A DNA stretch of 64,000 bases from Streptomyces sp. NBC_01275 (GTDB lineage: Bacteria; Actinomycetota; Actinomycetes; Streptomycetales; Streptomycetaceae): NCBI RefSeq assembly GCF_026340655.1, contig NZ_JAPEOZ010000001.1, forward strand, positions 1,488,001-1,552,000, written 5' to 3'. Positions 7,938 through 17,496 of this stretch are shown here, piece by piece. The notes beneath the pieces were generated by a model that ran no database searches, was not told the DNA's origin, and saw only the letters and a program-made list of their open reading frames with translations. The stretch's first letter is position 1, and each line of letters starts with the position of its first letter. A program made the position numbers and the translations under genes.

Positions 7938-9020
7938 TCAGGAGGGGCGTTCGGCGACCAGCACCGGCCGTTCGGGCAGCGACACGCGCACCACGGCCCC
8001 CGCGCCGAGCCCGGCCGCCTCGTGCGCGGGCAGATCGGCCTTGACCTCGGTGCCGTCGGCGAGCCGGACGGTGACCCGGACGGCCGCGCCCAGGAAGGAG
8101 GTGGCGACCACCCGGGCGTCCGCGCCCTCCTCGGCCCGTACCCCCACCGCCTCCGGCCGCACCAGCACGTCCACCTCGGCCGCCGACGGCGCGGGTCCGT
8201 CGACGGGCAGCCGCTGCCCCAGCACCTCGACCTCGCCGTGGGAGAGCCGCCCGGGTATGCGGCTCATGGTGCCCACGAACTCGGCGACGAAGGCGGTGGC
8301 GGGCCGGCCGTACAACTCGGCCGGGGCGGCGCACTGTTCGAGCCGTCCGGCGTGCATCACGGCGACCCGGTCCGCCATGGACAGGGCCTCCTCCTGGTCG
8401 TGGGTGACGAACAGGGTGGTGATGCCGAGCTCCTGCTGGAGCCGCCGGATCTCCTCGCGCAGGGTGAGACGCACCTTGGCGTCGAGCGCGGAGAGCGGTT
8501 CGTCCAGGAGCAGGACGCGCGGGCGCAGGGCGAGGGCGCGGGCCAGCGCGATGCGCTGCTGCTGGCCGCCGGAGAGCTGGTGCGGGAACCGCCCGCCCTT
8601 GTCGGCGAGCCCGACCAGCTCCAGCAACTCCGCGGCCCGCGCCCGCCGCTGCGCCGTCCGCACCTTCCGCATCCGCAGCCCGAAGGCCACGTTGTCGAGC
8701 GCGTCGAGATGCGGGAAGAGGCTGTACGACTGGAAGACCATCCCGGCGTCGCGTCGATGCGCCGGGACGCGGGTCACGTCCTCGCCGTCGACCAACACCT
8801 CGCCGGAGTCGGGGTGTTCGAACCCGGCGAGCATGCGCAGCGCGGTGGTCTTGCCGCAGCCGGACGGGCCGAGCAGGGCGAGGAGTTCCCCGGGCCGGAC
8901 GGTCAGGTCGAGTCCGTCGAGGGCGACGGTCGGCCCGAACTCCCGGCGCAGGCCGCGGAATTCGACGGTGGCGGCCTTGTCCCTCTCGATGGCCGCCTTC
9001 TCTGGCGTGGTCACGGTCAT
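7938..9020 (-). CDS. ABC transporter ATP-binding protein (PotA/FbpC/phosphonate class)
   Basis: This is the ATPase subunit of an importer. Walker A is GPSGCGKTT, the Q-loop is VFQSYSLFPH, the signature is LSGGQQQR, Walker B is VLLLDEPLSALD and the H-loop is FVTHDQEEA. A C-terminal TOBE domain (about residues 270-360) carries a substrate or regulatory fold as in polyamine, iron and phosphonate systems. It starts 4 bases after the stop of the preceding permease gene, in the order lipoprotein, permease, permease, ATPase, HAD-EEP. Confidence 0.93.
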   Translation of the reverse strand: MTVTTPEKAAIERDKAATVEFRGLRREFGPTVALDGLDLTVRPGELLALLGPSGCGKTTALRMLAGFEHPDSGEVLVDGEDVTRVPAHRRDAGMVFQSYSLFPHLDALDNVAFGLRMRKVRTAQRRARAAELLELVGLADKGGRFPHQLSGGQQQRIALARALALRPRVLLLDEPLSALDAKVRLTLREEIRRLQQELGITTLFVTHDQEEALSMADRVAVMHAGRLEQCAAPAELYGRPATAFVAEFVGTMSRIPGRLSHGEVEVLGQRLPVDGPAPSAAEVDVLVRPEAVGVRAEEGADARVVATSFLGAAVRVTVRLADGTEVKADLPAHEAAGLGAGAVVRVSLPERPVLVAERPS

Positions 9021-9024
9021 GGGT

Positions 9025-9837
9025 TCATCCCCGGGAAGTAGAACGGGTGCGTCCGCCGAAGCCGGCGAGGACGAGGAGCAGCGCCCAGGTCACGAGCAGG
9101 CTGAGCACGGACACGGCGACGGACAACTGGGCCTGTGAGCCGCTGACGTTGACGATCCACACCGCGAAGGGCTGGAAGCCGAGCAGCTGCGCCACGGTGA
9201 ACTCGCCGAGCACCAGGGCCAGCGTGAGGAAGGACGCGTTGAGCAGCGCGCCGCGCAGATTGGGCAGCACGGCCTGGAGCAGCGCCTGCGGCCACCCGGC
9301 CCCGCAGCTGCGGGCGGCCTCGACGAGGGTGCGTACGTCGACGGCGCGCAGCCCGGCGTCCAGCGCCCGGTACACGAACGGCAGCGCCATCACGACGTAG
9401 GCCAGGACGAGGACGAAGGGGAAGTCGGGGTTCTGGATCGCCACGAAGGTCTGGAACAGGGGTGTTCTCGAGAGGTGGTCGGGGCCCCACTTCAGGACCG
9501 TGCCGAGGCCGGCGACGAAGGCGATCGGCGGGACGACCAGCGGCAGTGAGCACACCACCTCGACGACCGGCCGCAGCCGTGGCGCGCCGAGCCGCAGCGC
9601 GACCATCGCGGGGACCGTGAGCAGGAGGACCACGGCGATGGTGGCGGCGGCCAGTTCCAGCGAGAGCAGCAGGCTGGAGGTGAAGCCCTCGGTGGAGAAG
9701 ATCTGTGTGTAGGCGTCGAAGGTGACGCCCTGCCCGGGCACGTCGACCGTGAAGACGACCGACGCGGCCAGCGGCAGCAGGAAGTACAGTCCGGCGAGGC
9801 CGAGCACGCCCCACCGCCACAGGGTCAGGCGAGCCAT
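9025..9837 (-). CDS. ABC transporter permease, second subunit
   Basis: This is a 270-residue inner-membrane permease with about six helices and the cytoplasmic EAA loop around LVEAARSCGAGWPQALLQAV, which docks on the ATPase. It is a binding-protein-dependent type I importer of the spermidine/iron/phosphonate class. The reading frame is open far upstream, but ATG 9837 is chosen because it overlaps the end of the previous permease gene by 13 bases and opens directly into the first helix (LWRWGVLGLAGLYFLLPLAA). Confidence 0.9.
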   Translation of the reverse strand: MARLTLWRWGVLGLAGLYFLLPLAASVVFTVDVPGQGVTFDAYTQIFSTEGFTSSLLLSLELAAATIAVVLLLTVPAMVALRLGAPRLRPVVEVVCSLPLVVPPIAFVAGLGTVLKWGPDHLSRTPLFQTFVAIQNPDFPFVLVLAYVVMALPFVYRALDAGLRAVDVRTLVEAARSCGAGWPQALLQAVLPNLRGALLNASFLTLALVLGEFTVAQLLGFQPFAVWIVNVSGSQAQLSVAVSVLSLLVTWALLLVLAGFGGRTRSTSRG

Positions 9838-10721
9838 CGCGCGCTCCGTCGTTGCAGGGGCAGGTACACGGCCATGACCAGGCCCGCGACCAGGACCATG
9901 TCGAGGCTGAGGGCGAGGGCCACGTTCTCCTGGCCGACCAGCACGTTGCCGGAGATCGCGTCGGCGATCTGCAGGGTGACCAGCGGGATGGAGCTGCCGA
10001 CCATGGCGGCGGCGGTGGCGTACGCGGCGAAGGCGCTGCCGAAGAGCAGGACCAGCCCGCCGAGGAGCGAGGGCAGCAGGACGGGCAGGGCGACGTGCCG
10101 CCAGTACTGCACGGGGGTCGCGCCGTTGTTCTGCGCGGCCTCGCGCCACTGGGAGCGCAGGCCGTCCAGGGCCGGGGTGATGGTGAGGACCATCAGCGGG
10201 ATCAGGAAGTACAGGTAGACGATCACCAGACCCCAGAAGCTGTAGAGGTCCCAGCCCTTGTCGGTGAGGCCGAAGTACCGGGTCAGGACGCCCGCGTTGC
10301 CGAGTGTGGCGACGAAGGCGAAGGCCAGCGGGACGCCGCCGAAGTTGGCGAGGACCCCGGAGGCGGTGAGCACGGCCTCGCGCAGCGCGCGGAAGCGGGA
10401 GGTCACCACGGCCTGCGCCAGCGGCAGTCCGAGGAGCGCGCCCAGAACCGCGGACACCGCGGACAGCTTCACGCTGCCGAGGAGGGCCGTCAGATACGCG
10501 CCCCGCAGGGAGGCGCTCAGGTTGTCGACGGTGTACGACGTGGCGCCCGTGGCCGGGTCCTTGGCGGTGAAGGCGCCGTCGAGCATGGCCAGGGCGGGCA
10601 GCCCGAAGGCGATCGCGGTGAAGAGGAGCAGCGGGGCGACGGCGAGCCAGGTGAGGCCACGGCGCCGCCGCTTCACCGGAGCGGCGGTCGCCGTGTCGAC
10701 CCGTGGGAGGGTCGTCGTCAT
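9825..10721 (-). CDS. ABC transporter permease, first subunit
   Basis: This is a 298-residue permease with six or seven membrane segments; the EAA loop is REAAQNNGATPVQYWRHVAL. After a basic N-terminus (KRRRRG) comes the first helix (LTWLAVAPLLLFTAIAFGLP). The start ATG at 10721 overlaps the stop of the substrate-binding lipoprotein gene (ATGA), showing translational coupling. It pairs with the 9025-9837 product to form the transport channel. Confidence 0.9.
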   Translation of the reverse strand: MTTTLPRVDTATAAPVKRRRRGLTWLAVAPLLLFTAIAFGLPALAMLDGAFTAKDPATGATSYTVDNLSASLRGAYLTALLGSVKLSAVSAVLGALLGLPLAQAVVTSRFRALREAVLTASGVLANFGGVPLAFAFVATLGNAGVLTRYFGLTDKGWDLYSFWGLVIVYLYFLIPLMVLTITPALDGLRSQWREAAQNNGATPVQYWRHVALPVLLPSLLGGLVLLFGSAFAAYATAAAMVGSSIPLVTLQIADAISGNVLVGQENVALALSLDMVLVAGLVMAVYLPLQRRSARWLA

Positions 10722-11875
10722 CCGGAGACGGCCTTCGCCCAGCCCTGTCCGAGCACCGTCTTGGCCTTGCTCTGCTGGGCCTCGCTCGGGAAGGCGGGCG
10801 TCCCGGAGACCTGGGGCAGCTTGGCCGCGGCCGCGGTGTCGAGGGTGCCGGCCTTCTCCATGGCGGTCATCAGGGCCGGGCGGGCGTACCCCTTGAGCCA
10901 GAGGTTCTGGCCCTCGGCGCTGTAGAGGTACTCCTGCCACAGGCGCGCGGCCGCCGGGTGCGGGGCGTCCTTGTTGATGGCCTGGGAGTAGTACTGGGAG
11001 AACTGGCCGTCGGTCGGGACGGCGACCTTCCAGTCGACGCCCTTGGACTTGAACTCGTCGGCGTACCCGGCGTTGAGGTAGTCCCAGTCGATGCTGATCG
11101 GCGTCTCGCCCTTCTCGACGGTGGCCGGAGTCGACTCGACGGGCGTGTAGTTGCCGTTCTTCTTGAGCTTGGCGAAGAAGTCGAGGCCGGGCTGGATGTC
11201 GTCGAAGGAGCCGCCGCTCGCGAGCGCCGCCGCGTACACGCCGCCGAAGGCCGAACCCGACTTGGTGGGGTTGCCGTTGAGGGCGACCTGGCCCTTGTAC
11301 TGCGGCTTGAGCAGATCCGCGAAGGTGGTCGGACAGGTCTTCACGCGCTTGGCGTCGCAGCCGATGGAGATGTAGCCGCCGTAGTCGTTGTACCACTGCG
11401 CCTTCGGGTCCTTCTGGCCCTCGGGGATGTCGGCGTAGGAGGCGACCTTGTACGGCGCGAGCAGGCCCTGCTGGGCGGCGCTCAGCGCGAAGGAGCTGCC
11501 CAGGTCGAGCACGTCGGGGGCGCGGCCCTGCCCCTTGCGCGACGTCACGGCGTTGATCTCGTCCTGGCTGGAGCCGTCCGGGTTCTCGACGGCGATCTTG
11601 ATGCCGTACTTCTTCTCGAAGCCGTCGATGAGGGCGCCGTAGTTCGCCCAGTCGCGGGGCAGCGCGATGGCGTTGAGCGTGCCCTCCTTCTTCGCCGCCT
11701 TCTCCAGGGCGGCGAGCCCGCCGAAGTCGGCGGCGGAGGCGGCGGTGGCGGCGTTCTTGCCGTCGGCGGTGGTCGACGTGTTGTCGGGGGCGGCGCCGCA
11801 GGCGCTCAGGGCGAGCGCGGCGACGGCCGCGAGGGCGCCTGAGCGGACGGCGGTTCTCGGCAGGGACACGGTCAC
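10718..11875 (-). CDS. ABC transporter substrate-binding lipoprotein
   Basis: This is a family 1/AfuA-type extracellular solute-binding protein. The N-terminal signal has a lipobox LSAC with Cys26 as the lipid anchor. The mature 360 residues include DVLDLGSSFALSAAQQGLL, QWYNDYGGYISIGCDAKRV and DWDYLNAGYADEF. A cysteine pair is visible in the first half (GCDAKRVKTCPTTF). It is the first gene of the transporter operon; GGAGAA precedes GTG 11875. Similar operons with a HutC-type regulator often import phosphonates or related organophosphorus compounds, which the linked HAD-EEP gene supports, but the ligand cannot be read from sequence. Confidence 0.9.
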   Translation of the reverse strand: MTVSLPRTAVRSGALAAVAALALSACGAAPDNTSTTADGKNAATAASAADFGGLAALEKAAKKEGTLNAIALPRDWANYGALIDGFEKKYGIKIAVENPDGSSQDEINAVTSRKGQGRAPDVLDLGSSFALSAAQQGLLAPYKVASYADIPEGQKDPKAQWYNDYGGYISIGCDAKRVKTCPTTFADLLKPQYKGQVALNGNPTKSGSAFGGVYAAALASGGSFDDIQPGLDFFAKLKKNGNYTPVESTPATVEKGETPISIDWDYLNAGYADEFKSKGVDWKVAVPTDGQFSQYYSQAINKDAPHPAAARLWQEYLYSAEGQNLWLKGYARPALMTAMEKAGTLDTAAAAKLPQVSGTPAFPSEAQQSKAKTVLGQGWAKAVSG

Positions 11876-11910
11876 GGCTTCTCCAGGGGACGCGCGAGAA
11901 TGCAGGAGAT

Positions 11911-11940
11911 GAGGCGAACTTGTCTGAACAAGTTCGCCTC
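11911..11940. promoter_or_regulatory. Perfect inverted repeat, candidate operator of the adjacent GntR/HutC regulator
   Basis: Two 13-base arms, GAGGCGAACTTGT and ACAAGTTCGCCTC, flank a 4-base centre (CTGA). The site lies 36 bases upstream of the lipoprotein start and in the divergent intergenic region facing the gntR-type gene. The core GTCTGAAC resembles the GT-N-T-N-N-AC pattern of HutC-subfamily operators such as those of DasR and PhnF. No T-tract follows, so a terminator is unlikely. Confidence 0.75.
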
Positions 11941-12091
11941 AGTACGCACGCCGCTGGTGTCCCCTTCGTAAACTCTGGCGAAACCCTGAGCCCCGATTTC
12001 CCACACAATCCTGGTCGCAGGACCGAGCCGCCGGATGTCGATTAGGCTGATCAAGCTGTACACAGCAGCCAACGTGAGGGGGAAGCGAAGC

Positions 12092-12832
12092 ATGGCGGCG
12101 CGACACGAGAGGATCGCCGACGAGCTGCGCCGCGCGATCGACCGCGAGGAGTACACGGTCGGCAGTCTGCTGCCCGCCGAGACGGACCTCGCGGCCGCCT
12201 ACGGCGTCTCGCGCGGCACGGTCCGCCAGGCCGTCGCCGCGCTCACCGCGGAGGGGCTCATCGGCTCGCGTCAGGGCGCCCGCCGCGTGGTCCTGGCCAG
12301 CCGCCGCAGCCAGAGCTTCGCCGAGCTGCGCAGCTTCGCCCAGTGGGCGCGCGCGATGGGCCGCGAGGCCACCGGCCACGTCGTCGCGCAGGAGTACCGC
12401 CCGGCGACCGCCGAGGACGCCGTACGCCTCCAACTGCGCGAGCTGACCAGGGTGTTGCACGTGCTGCGGGTGCGCGGTCTGGACGGCGAGCCGGTCCTCC
12501 TGGAGCGGACCGTGTACGCCGACTGGATCTCCCCCGCCGTCGAGCCGATCGAGCCGGACTGCCCCTCCGTGACCCAGCGCCTCCTCGACGACACCGGTCT
12601 GGTCTTCGCCTACGGGGAGCACGTCATCGACGCGGTGGCGGCGGGCGCGCAGGACGCCGAGTTGTTGGGCGTCCGCCGGACGAGTCCCCTGCTGCGCGTG
12701 CGCCGGGTGACGACGACCCGCGAGGGCCGCCCGGTGGAGTGGTCGGACGACCGCTACCGCTCGGACGCGGTCAGCTTCAGCGTGCACAACTCGATCGGGA
12801 ACAACGCGCTGGCCCGCAAGACGGCCGACTGA
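12092..12832 (+). CDS. GntR family regulator, HutC subfamily (UTRA domain)
   Basis: This is a 246-residue transcription factor. The N-terminal winged helix spans about residues 5-70, with the recognition region LAAAYGVSRGTVRQAVAALTAEGLIGSRQG. A UTRA effector domain follows (about 90-240), ending RSDAVSFSVHNS. ATG 12092 has GAGGGGG 9 bases upstream, better than the in-frame ATG at 12035. It is divergent from the ABC transporter operon with a perfect palindrome between them, so it most likely represses that operon and perhaps itself in response to the imported ligand. PhnF-like regulators have this arrangement. Confidence 0.9.
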   Translation: MAARHERIADELRRAIDREEYTVGSLLPAETDLAAAYGVSRGTVRQAVAALTAEGLIGSRQGARRVVLASRRSQSFAELRSFAQWARAMGREATGHVVAQEYRPATAEDAVRLQLRELTRVLHVLRVRGLDGEPVLLERTVYADWISPAVEPIEPDCPSVTQRLLDDTGLVFAYGEHVIDAVAAGAQDAELLGVRRTSPLLRVRRVTTTREGRPVEWSDDRYRSDAVSFSVHNSIGNNALARKTAD

Positions 12833-12860
12833 CGGACGCTCCAGCGGGCAGGAAACCCCC

Positions 12861-13331
12861 ATGGACATCGCCGCCCTGCCCTTCGTGGACGAGCACGCGA
12901 CGGTCGTCACGGCGCAGGCCGACGCCGTGTGGGACGCCGTCGGCGACGCCCTGGACGGCTCGTTCACACCCGGCTACGCCCGCCTCGTCGGCTGCGCCGA
13001 CCGTGCGGCGTCCGGTCCACGCCCCCTGGCCGTGGGCTCGACGGTGCCCGGCTTCCGGGTGGCCTCGGCGGCGCCGGGGCGGGAGCTGGTCCTCGTGGGA
13101 CGCCACCGCTTCTCGACGTACGCCCTGGTCTTCCGTCTCGACGAGGCCGGTCCGGGCCGCGTCCGGCTGTGCGCCGAGACCCGGGCCAGGTTCCCCGGTC
13201 CGGCCGGCGGCCTCTACCGGCTGCTCGTCGTCGCCTCGGGCGCCCACGCCGTCCTCACGGGCCGGCTGCTTGCGGGGATCCGTCGCCGGGCCGAACAGGT
13301 CAGGTCGGGGACCCCGCGGAGAACCGCCTGA
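12861..13331 (+). CDS. SRPBCC-like small protein
   Basis: This 156-residue protein has features of the START/SRPBCC lipid- or ligand-binding fold: an N-terminal VVTAQADAVWDAV helix, GSTVPGFRVASAAPGRELVLVGRHRF, a strand-rich middle and a C-terminal helix (GLYRLLVVASGAHAVLTGRLLAGIRRRAE). AGGA precedes the ATG by about 8 bases, and the gene starts 28 bases after the GntR gene, so the two are probably co-transcribed. Its 3' end overlaps the convergent Lrp gene by 32 bases. No specific function can be assigned. Confidence 0.7.
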   Translation: MDIAALPFVDEHATVVTAQADAVWDAVGDALDGSFTPGYARLVGCADRAASGPRPLAVGSTVPGFRVASAAPGRELVLVGRHRFSTYALVFRLDEAGPGRVRLCAETRARFPGPAGGLYRLLVVASGAHAVLTGRLLAGIRRRAEQVRSGTPRRTA

Positions 13332-13752
13332 GCAGCGGGGACAGCACCAGCACGGACTTGGTCCGCTCCACGAACGGCTCCCCCGCGATCCGCTCCAGCA
13401 CCCGCTCGAAGTGACGCATGTCGGCGGCGAAGACCTGGGCGACGGCGTCCGCCTCCCCGGTGACGGTGGAGGCGGCCACGACCTCCTGGTAGCGCTCAAG
13501 ACCCCGCTGGATGGTCTCCGGGGAGGTGTTGCGCCGGCAGTAGATCTCGACGAACCCCTCGGTCTCCCAGCCGAGCGCCGCCGGGTCGACCCGTACGGTG
13601 AAGCCGGTGATGGCGCCGGTGGCCCGCAGCCGGTCCACCCGCCGTTTCACGGCGGGCGCGGACAGGCCGACCAACTGCCCGATGTCCGCGTAGGAGCGAC
13701 GGGCGTCCTCGGCGAGGGCGTGCACGATGCGTTCGTCGAGATCGTTCAGCAC
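13300..13752 (-). CDS. Lrp/AsnC family transcriptional regulator
   Basis: This is a 150-residue feast/famine regulator. An N-terminal HTH (YADIGQLVGLSAPAVKRRVDRL, given as the stretch from residue 19) is followed by the RAM ligand-binding domain with beta strands ITGFTVRVDP and VVAASTVTGEADAVAQVFA. GTG 13752 is chosen because it gives the usual family length. It lies 10 bases after the APC permease stop on the same strand, so the two form an operon. Lrp homologues sense amino acids. The phased TTGCG half-sites upstream of this operon and of davA are the natural candidates for its targets. Confidence 0.88.
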   Translation of the reverse strand: MLNDLDERIVHALAEDARRSYADIGQLVGLSAPAVKRRVDRLRATGAITGFTVRVDPAALGWETEGFVEIYCRRNTSPETIQRGLERYQEVVAASTVTGEADAVAQVFAADMRHFERVLERIAGEPFVERTKSVLVLSPLLRRFSAGSPT

Positions 13753-13762
13753 AGTGGGTCGT

Positions 13763-15265
13763 TCACTTCTCAGATGGTTCAGATGATTCAGTCGGTTCGG
13801 CAGCCGCGGGCGTCGCCAGTCGGGAGCGGCGATGGCCGTAACTGAAGTAGAACACGAGCCCGACCGCCATCCAGACACCGAAGACCACCCAGGTGACGGC
13901 CGAGAGGCTGCCCATCATCCAGACGCAGAAGGCCAGGCCGAGGGCCGGCAGCACCGGGGAGAGCGGGACCCGGAAGGTTCGGGGCATCTCCGGACGGGTC
14001 CGGCGCAGCACCACGACGGCGATGTTGACCAGCGCGAAGGCGAACAGCGTGCCGATGCTGGTGGCGTCCGCGAGTTGCCCCAACGGGATGGCGGAGGCCA
14101 GGACACCGCAGAACAGGGACACGATCAGGGTGTTCGCGCGGGGCGTGCCGGTCTTCGGGTGGACGCGCGAGAACACCTTGGGGACGAGTCCGTCCCGGGA
14201 CATCGCGAACAGGACGCGGGTCTGGCCGTACAGGACGGTCAGCACGACGCTCGCGATGGCGATGACGGCGCAGAAGGCCAGCAGGGTGCCCCAGAAGGAC
14301 TGTCCGGTCACGTCCCGCATGATCTGCGCGAGCGCGGCCTCGGAGTCGTTGAACCGCTGCCAGGGCCGGGCGCCGACGGCCACGGCGGCGACCACGACGT
14401 ACAGGGCCGTCACGATGACGAGCGAGAGCATGATCGCGCGGGGCAGGTCGCGCTGCGCGTTCTTCGCCTCCTCGCCGGCGGTGGAGGCGGCGTCGAAGCC
14501 GATGTACGAGAAGAAGAGGGTCGCGCCGGCCGCGCTGACGCCCGCCATGCCCAGCGGCATGAAGTGGTCGTAGTTGCCGGAGCGGAAGCCCTGGACTCCG
14601 ATCGCGCAGAACAGCACCAGCGCGGCGATCTTCACGGCCACCATGACGGTGTTGGCGCGCGCGGACTCCTTCGCCCCGCCCAGCAGGAACGCCATGGCCA
14701 GCAGGACGACGATCAGTGCGGGCAGGTTGAAGACGCCCCCGTCGCCGGGCGGCGCGGACAGCGCGTCCGGGATGGTCACGCCGATCGTCCCGTCGAGAAG
14801 CTCGTTGAGGTACTCGCCCCAGCCGACGGCGACGGCGGCGACCGAGACGCCGTACTCCAGGACCAGACACCAGCCGCAGATCCAGGCGACCAGCTCGCCC
14901 ATCGTTGCGTATGCGTACGAGTACGAGGATCCCGCGACCGGGATCGTGCCCGCCAGCTCGGCGTAGGACAGGGCCGAGAAGAGCGCCGTGAGTCCGGCGA
15001 TCACGAAGGCGAGGGTGACCGCGGGTCCGGCCTTGGGGACGGCCTCGCCGAGGACCACGAAGATGCCGGTGCCGAGGGTGGCGCCGATGCTGATCATCGT
15101 CAGCTGCCAGAGCCCGAGGGAGCGCCGCAGGGACCCTCCCTCGCCCTGGCCGCCCTCGGCGACCAGTCGTTCCACGGGCTTGCGCCGCATCAGGCGCGCG
15201 CCGAGCCCCGGGGACGGGGGGACGGTCTGACTGCGCCGCTGCGGGGGTGCGCCTTGGTCGAGCAC
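13763..15265 (-). CDS. APC family amino-acid permease, cationic amino acid transporter type
   Basis: This is a 500-residue membrane protein with 12 or more helices. ISIGATLGTGIFVVLGEAVPKAGP is the consensus first helix of APC transporters, and FFSYIGFDAASTAGEEAKNAQRDLP is characteristic of the CAT (cationic amino acid) subfamily. It is expected to import an amino acid with H+. AAAGGAG lies 5 bases before GTG 15265, which decides the start over an upstream GTG at 15334. The downstream gene is an Lrp regulator. A phased half-site array is centred about 170 bases upstream. Lysine or arginine is the likely substrate given the subfamily and the linked dav genes, by inference. Confidence 0.88.
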   Translation of the reverse strand: MLDQGAPPQRRSQTVPPSPGLGARLMRRKPVERLVAEGGQGEGGSLRRSLGLWQLTMISIGATLGTGIFVVLGEAVPKAGPAVTLAFVIAGLTALFSALSYAELAGTIPVAGSSYSYAYATMGELVAWICGWCLVLEYGVSVAAVAVGWGEYLNELLDGTIGVTIPDALSAPPGDGGVFNLPALIVVLLAMAFLLGGAKESARANTVMVAVKIAALVLFCAIGVQGFRSGNYDHFMPLGMAGVSAAGATLFFSYIGFDAASTAGEEAKNAQRDLPRAIMLSLVIVTALYVVVAAVAVGARPWQRFNDSEAALAQIMRDVTGQSFWGTLLAFCAVIAIASVVLTVLYGQTRVLFAMSRDGLVPKVFSRVHPKTGTPRANTLIVSLFCGVLASAIPLGQLADATSIGTLFAFALVNIAVVVLRRTRPEMPRTFRVPLSPVLPALGLAFCVWMMGSLSAVTWVVFGVWMAVGLVFYFSYGHRRSRLATPAAAEPTESSEPSEK

Positions 15266-15388
15266 GCTGACTCCTTTGTCGCTGCCGGTCGGCGCGACGG
15301 GGACCGGCGGCGCCCCCTGGCGGGCGGGAACCACCGAGCGGGGTCCCTGCCACGCTACGTACAGCGCAGAACCCTACGAGCCAGGGCG

Positions 15389-15487
15389 TTGCCTCTGTAA
15401 TGCAGCAACCTTGCGCGTATCCGCAAGATCGTTGCGTTCCTCGCGGCAGCGCGGGTGTTCGTTGCGCGGGGGCTGTCGAGCGTTGCG
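15389..15487. promoter_or_regulatory. Phased TTGC(G) half-site array upstream of permease-lrp operon
   Basis: TTGCC at 15389 and TTGCG at 15411, 15432, 15462 and 15483 are spaced 22, 21, 30 and 21 bp, so all lie on one face of the helix. Inverted partners give TTGCG-N6-CGCAA at 15411-15426 and CGCAA-N5-TTGCG at 15422-15436. The blocks GATCGTTGCGT (15427-15437) and TTCGTTGCGC (15458-15467) recur upstream of davA with nearly the same separation. The pattern suits cooperative binding of an Lrp/AsnC oligomer; autoregulation by the Lrp gene of this operon is the simplest reading. The stretch 15266-15564 holds no gene that I can support. Confidence 0.6.
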
Positions 15488-15564
15488 CGACTGCCCCGAT
15501 CAGGGCTGGTCAGGGCAGTGCGGGGCTGTGCAGCGCCGATCGGGGCCGTTCTTACAGGGCCGTG

Positions 15565-15820
15565 CGAGCGCAGCTCCTCCGGCCAGACGCCGAGCCCGCC
15601 GATCACGGGGCAGACCACCGTGACCTCGGGCGCCGCACAGCCGGTCCAGCGCTGCTCCGTGTTGCCCGACCGGCCGCCCCTCCAGCCAGGCGAGCAGGTA
15701 CGTGCTCTCCCCCGCCTCCTGCCGCGCGAACCGCCGCGCGTGGAAGGACGTGCCTCCGGGCGAGCCGATGCGCCGGTCGAGCAGCGCCACGTCGGCGGCC
15801 CGGCAGACGATGATCTCCAT
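15565..15820 (-). pseudogene. GNAT acetyltransferase remnant, frameshifted and truncated
   Basis: ATG 15820 opens MEIIVCRAADVALLDRRI, a GNAT-type N-terminus continuing to WLEGRPVG. At about 15660-15662 the frame changes: the plus-one frame carries on as QRWTGCAAPEVTVVCP and then GGLGVWPEELRS, a good GNAT core. Removing one A from the GGGCAACACGG stretch restores a single frame. After EELRS the homology stops, so the acetyl-CoA binding Q/R-x-x-G-x-G/A loop and the C-terminal half are missing. The gene is therefore dead by both an insertion and loss of its 3' half. Exact 3' limit is approximate. Confidence 0.7.
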
Positions 15821-15848
15821 GCCCCGACCGTAGGGCGCGGGCAGCCGA

Positions 15849-15890
15849 ACGGCCCCTGGTCTTCCCGGCGGACGGGACAACGGGGGCCGT
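15849..15890 (-). terminator. Hairpin downstream of guaB1
   Basis: Outer arms ACGGCCCC and GGGGCCGT enclose an inner stem TCCCG/CGGGA. It begins 33 bases after the guaB1 stop codon. No U-tract is present, as is common in Streptomyces. Confidence 0.55.
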
Positions 15891-15922
15891 ACGGAAGGGA
15901 GTCAGTCGATTTCGGAGTCGGC

Positions 15923-17407
<1,485 letters not shown>

Positions 17408-17496
17408 TCAGCCAGGGGGAGAAGCACGTACTTCATTCTCCCACGACGGCCGGAATGCGATGCCCGGACAGAACGTCCAAGCAGCTCAGGCACCCC

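Noticed and set aside
11911-11940. Inverted repeat read as a terminator for the lipoprotein operon
   Set aside because: It is upstream of the operon, in the divergent promoter region, with no T-tract.
15400-15813. 137-codon + strand frame through the operator array and GNAT remnant
   Set aside because: It runs across the phased half-sites and antisense to the GNAT fragment; the translation shows no family features.
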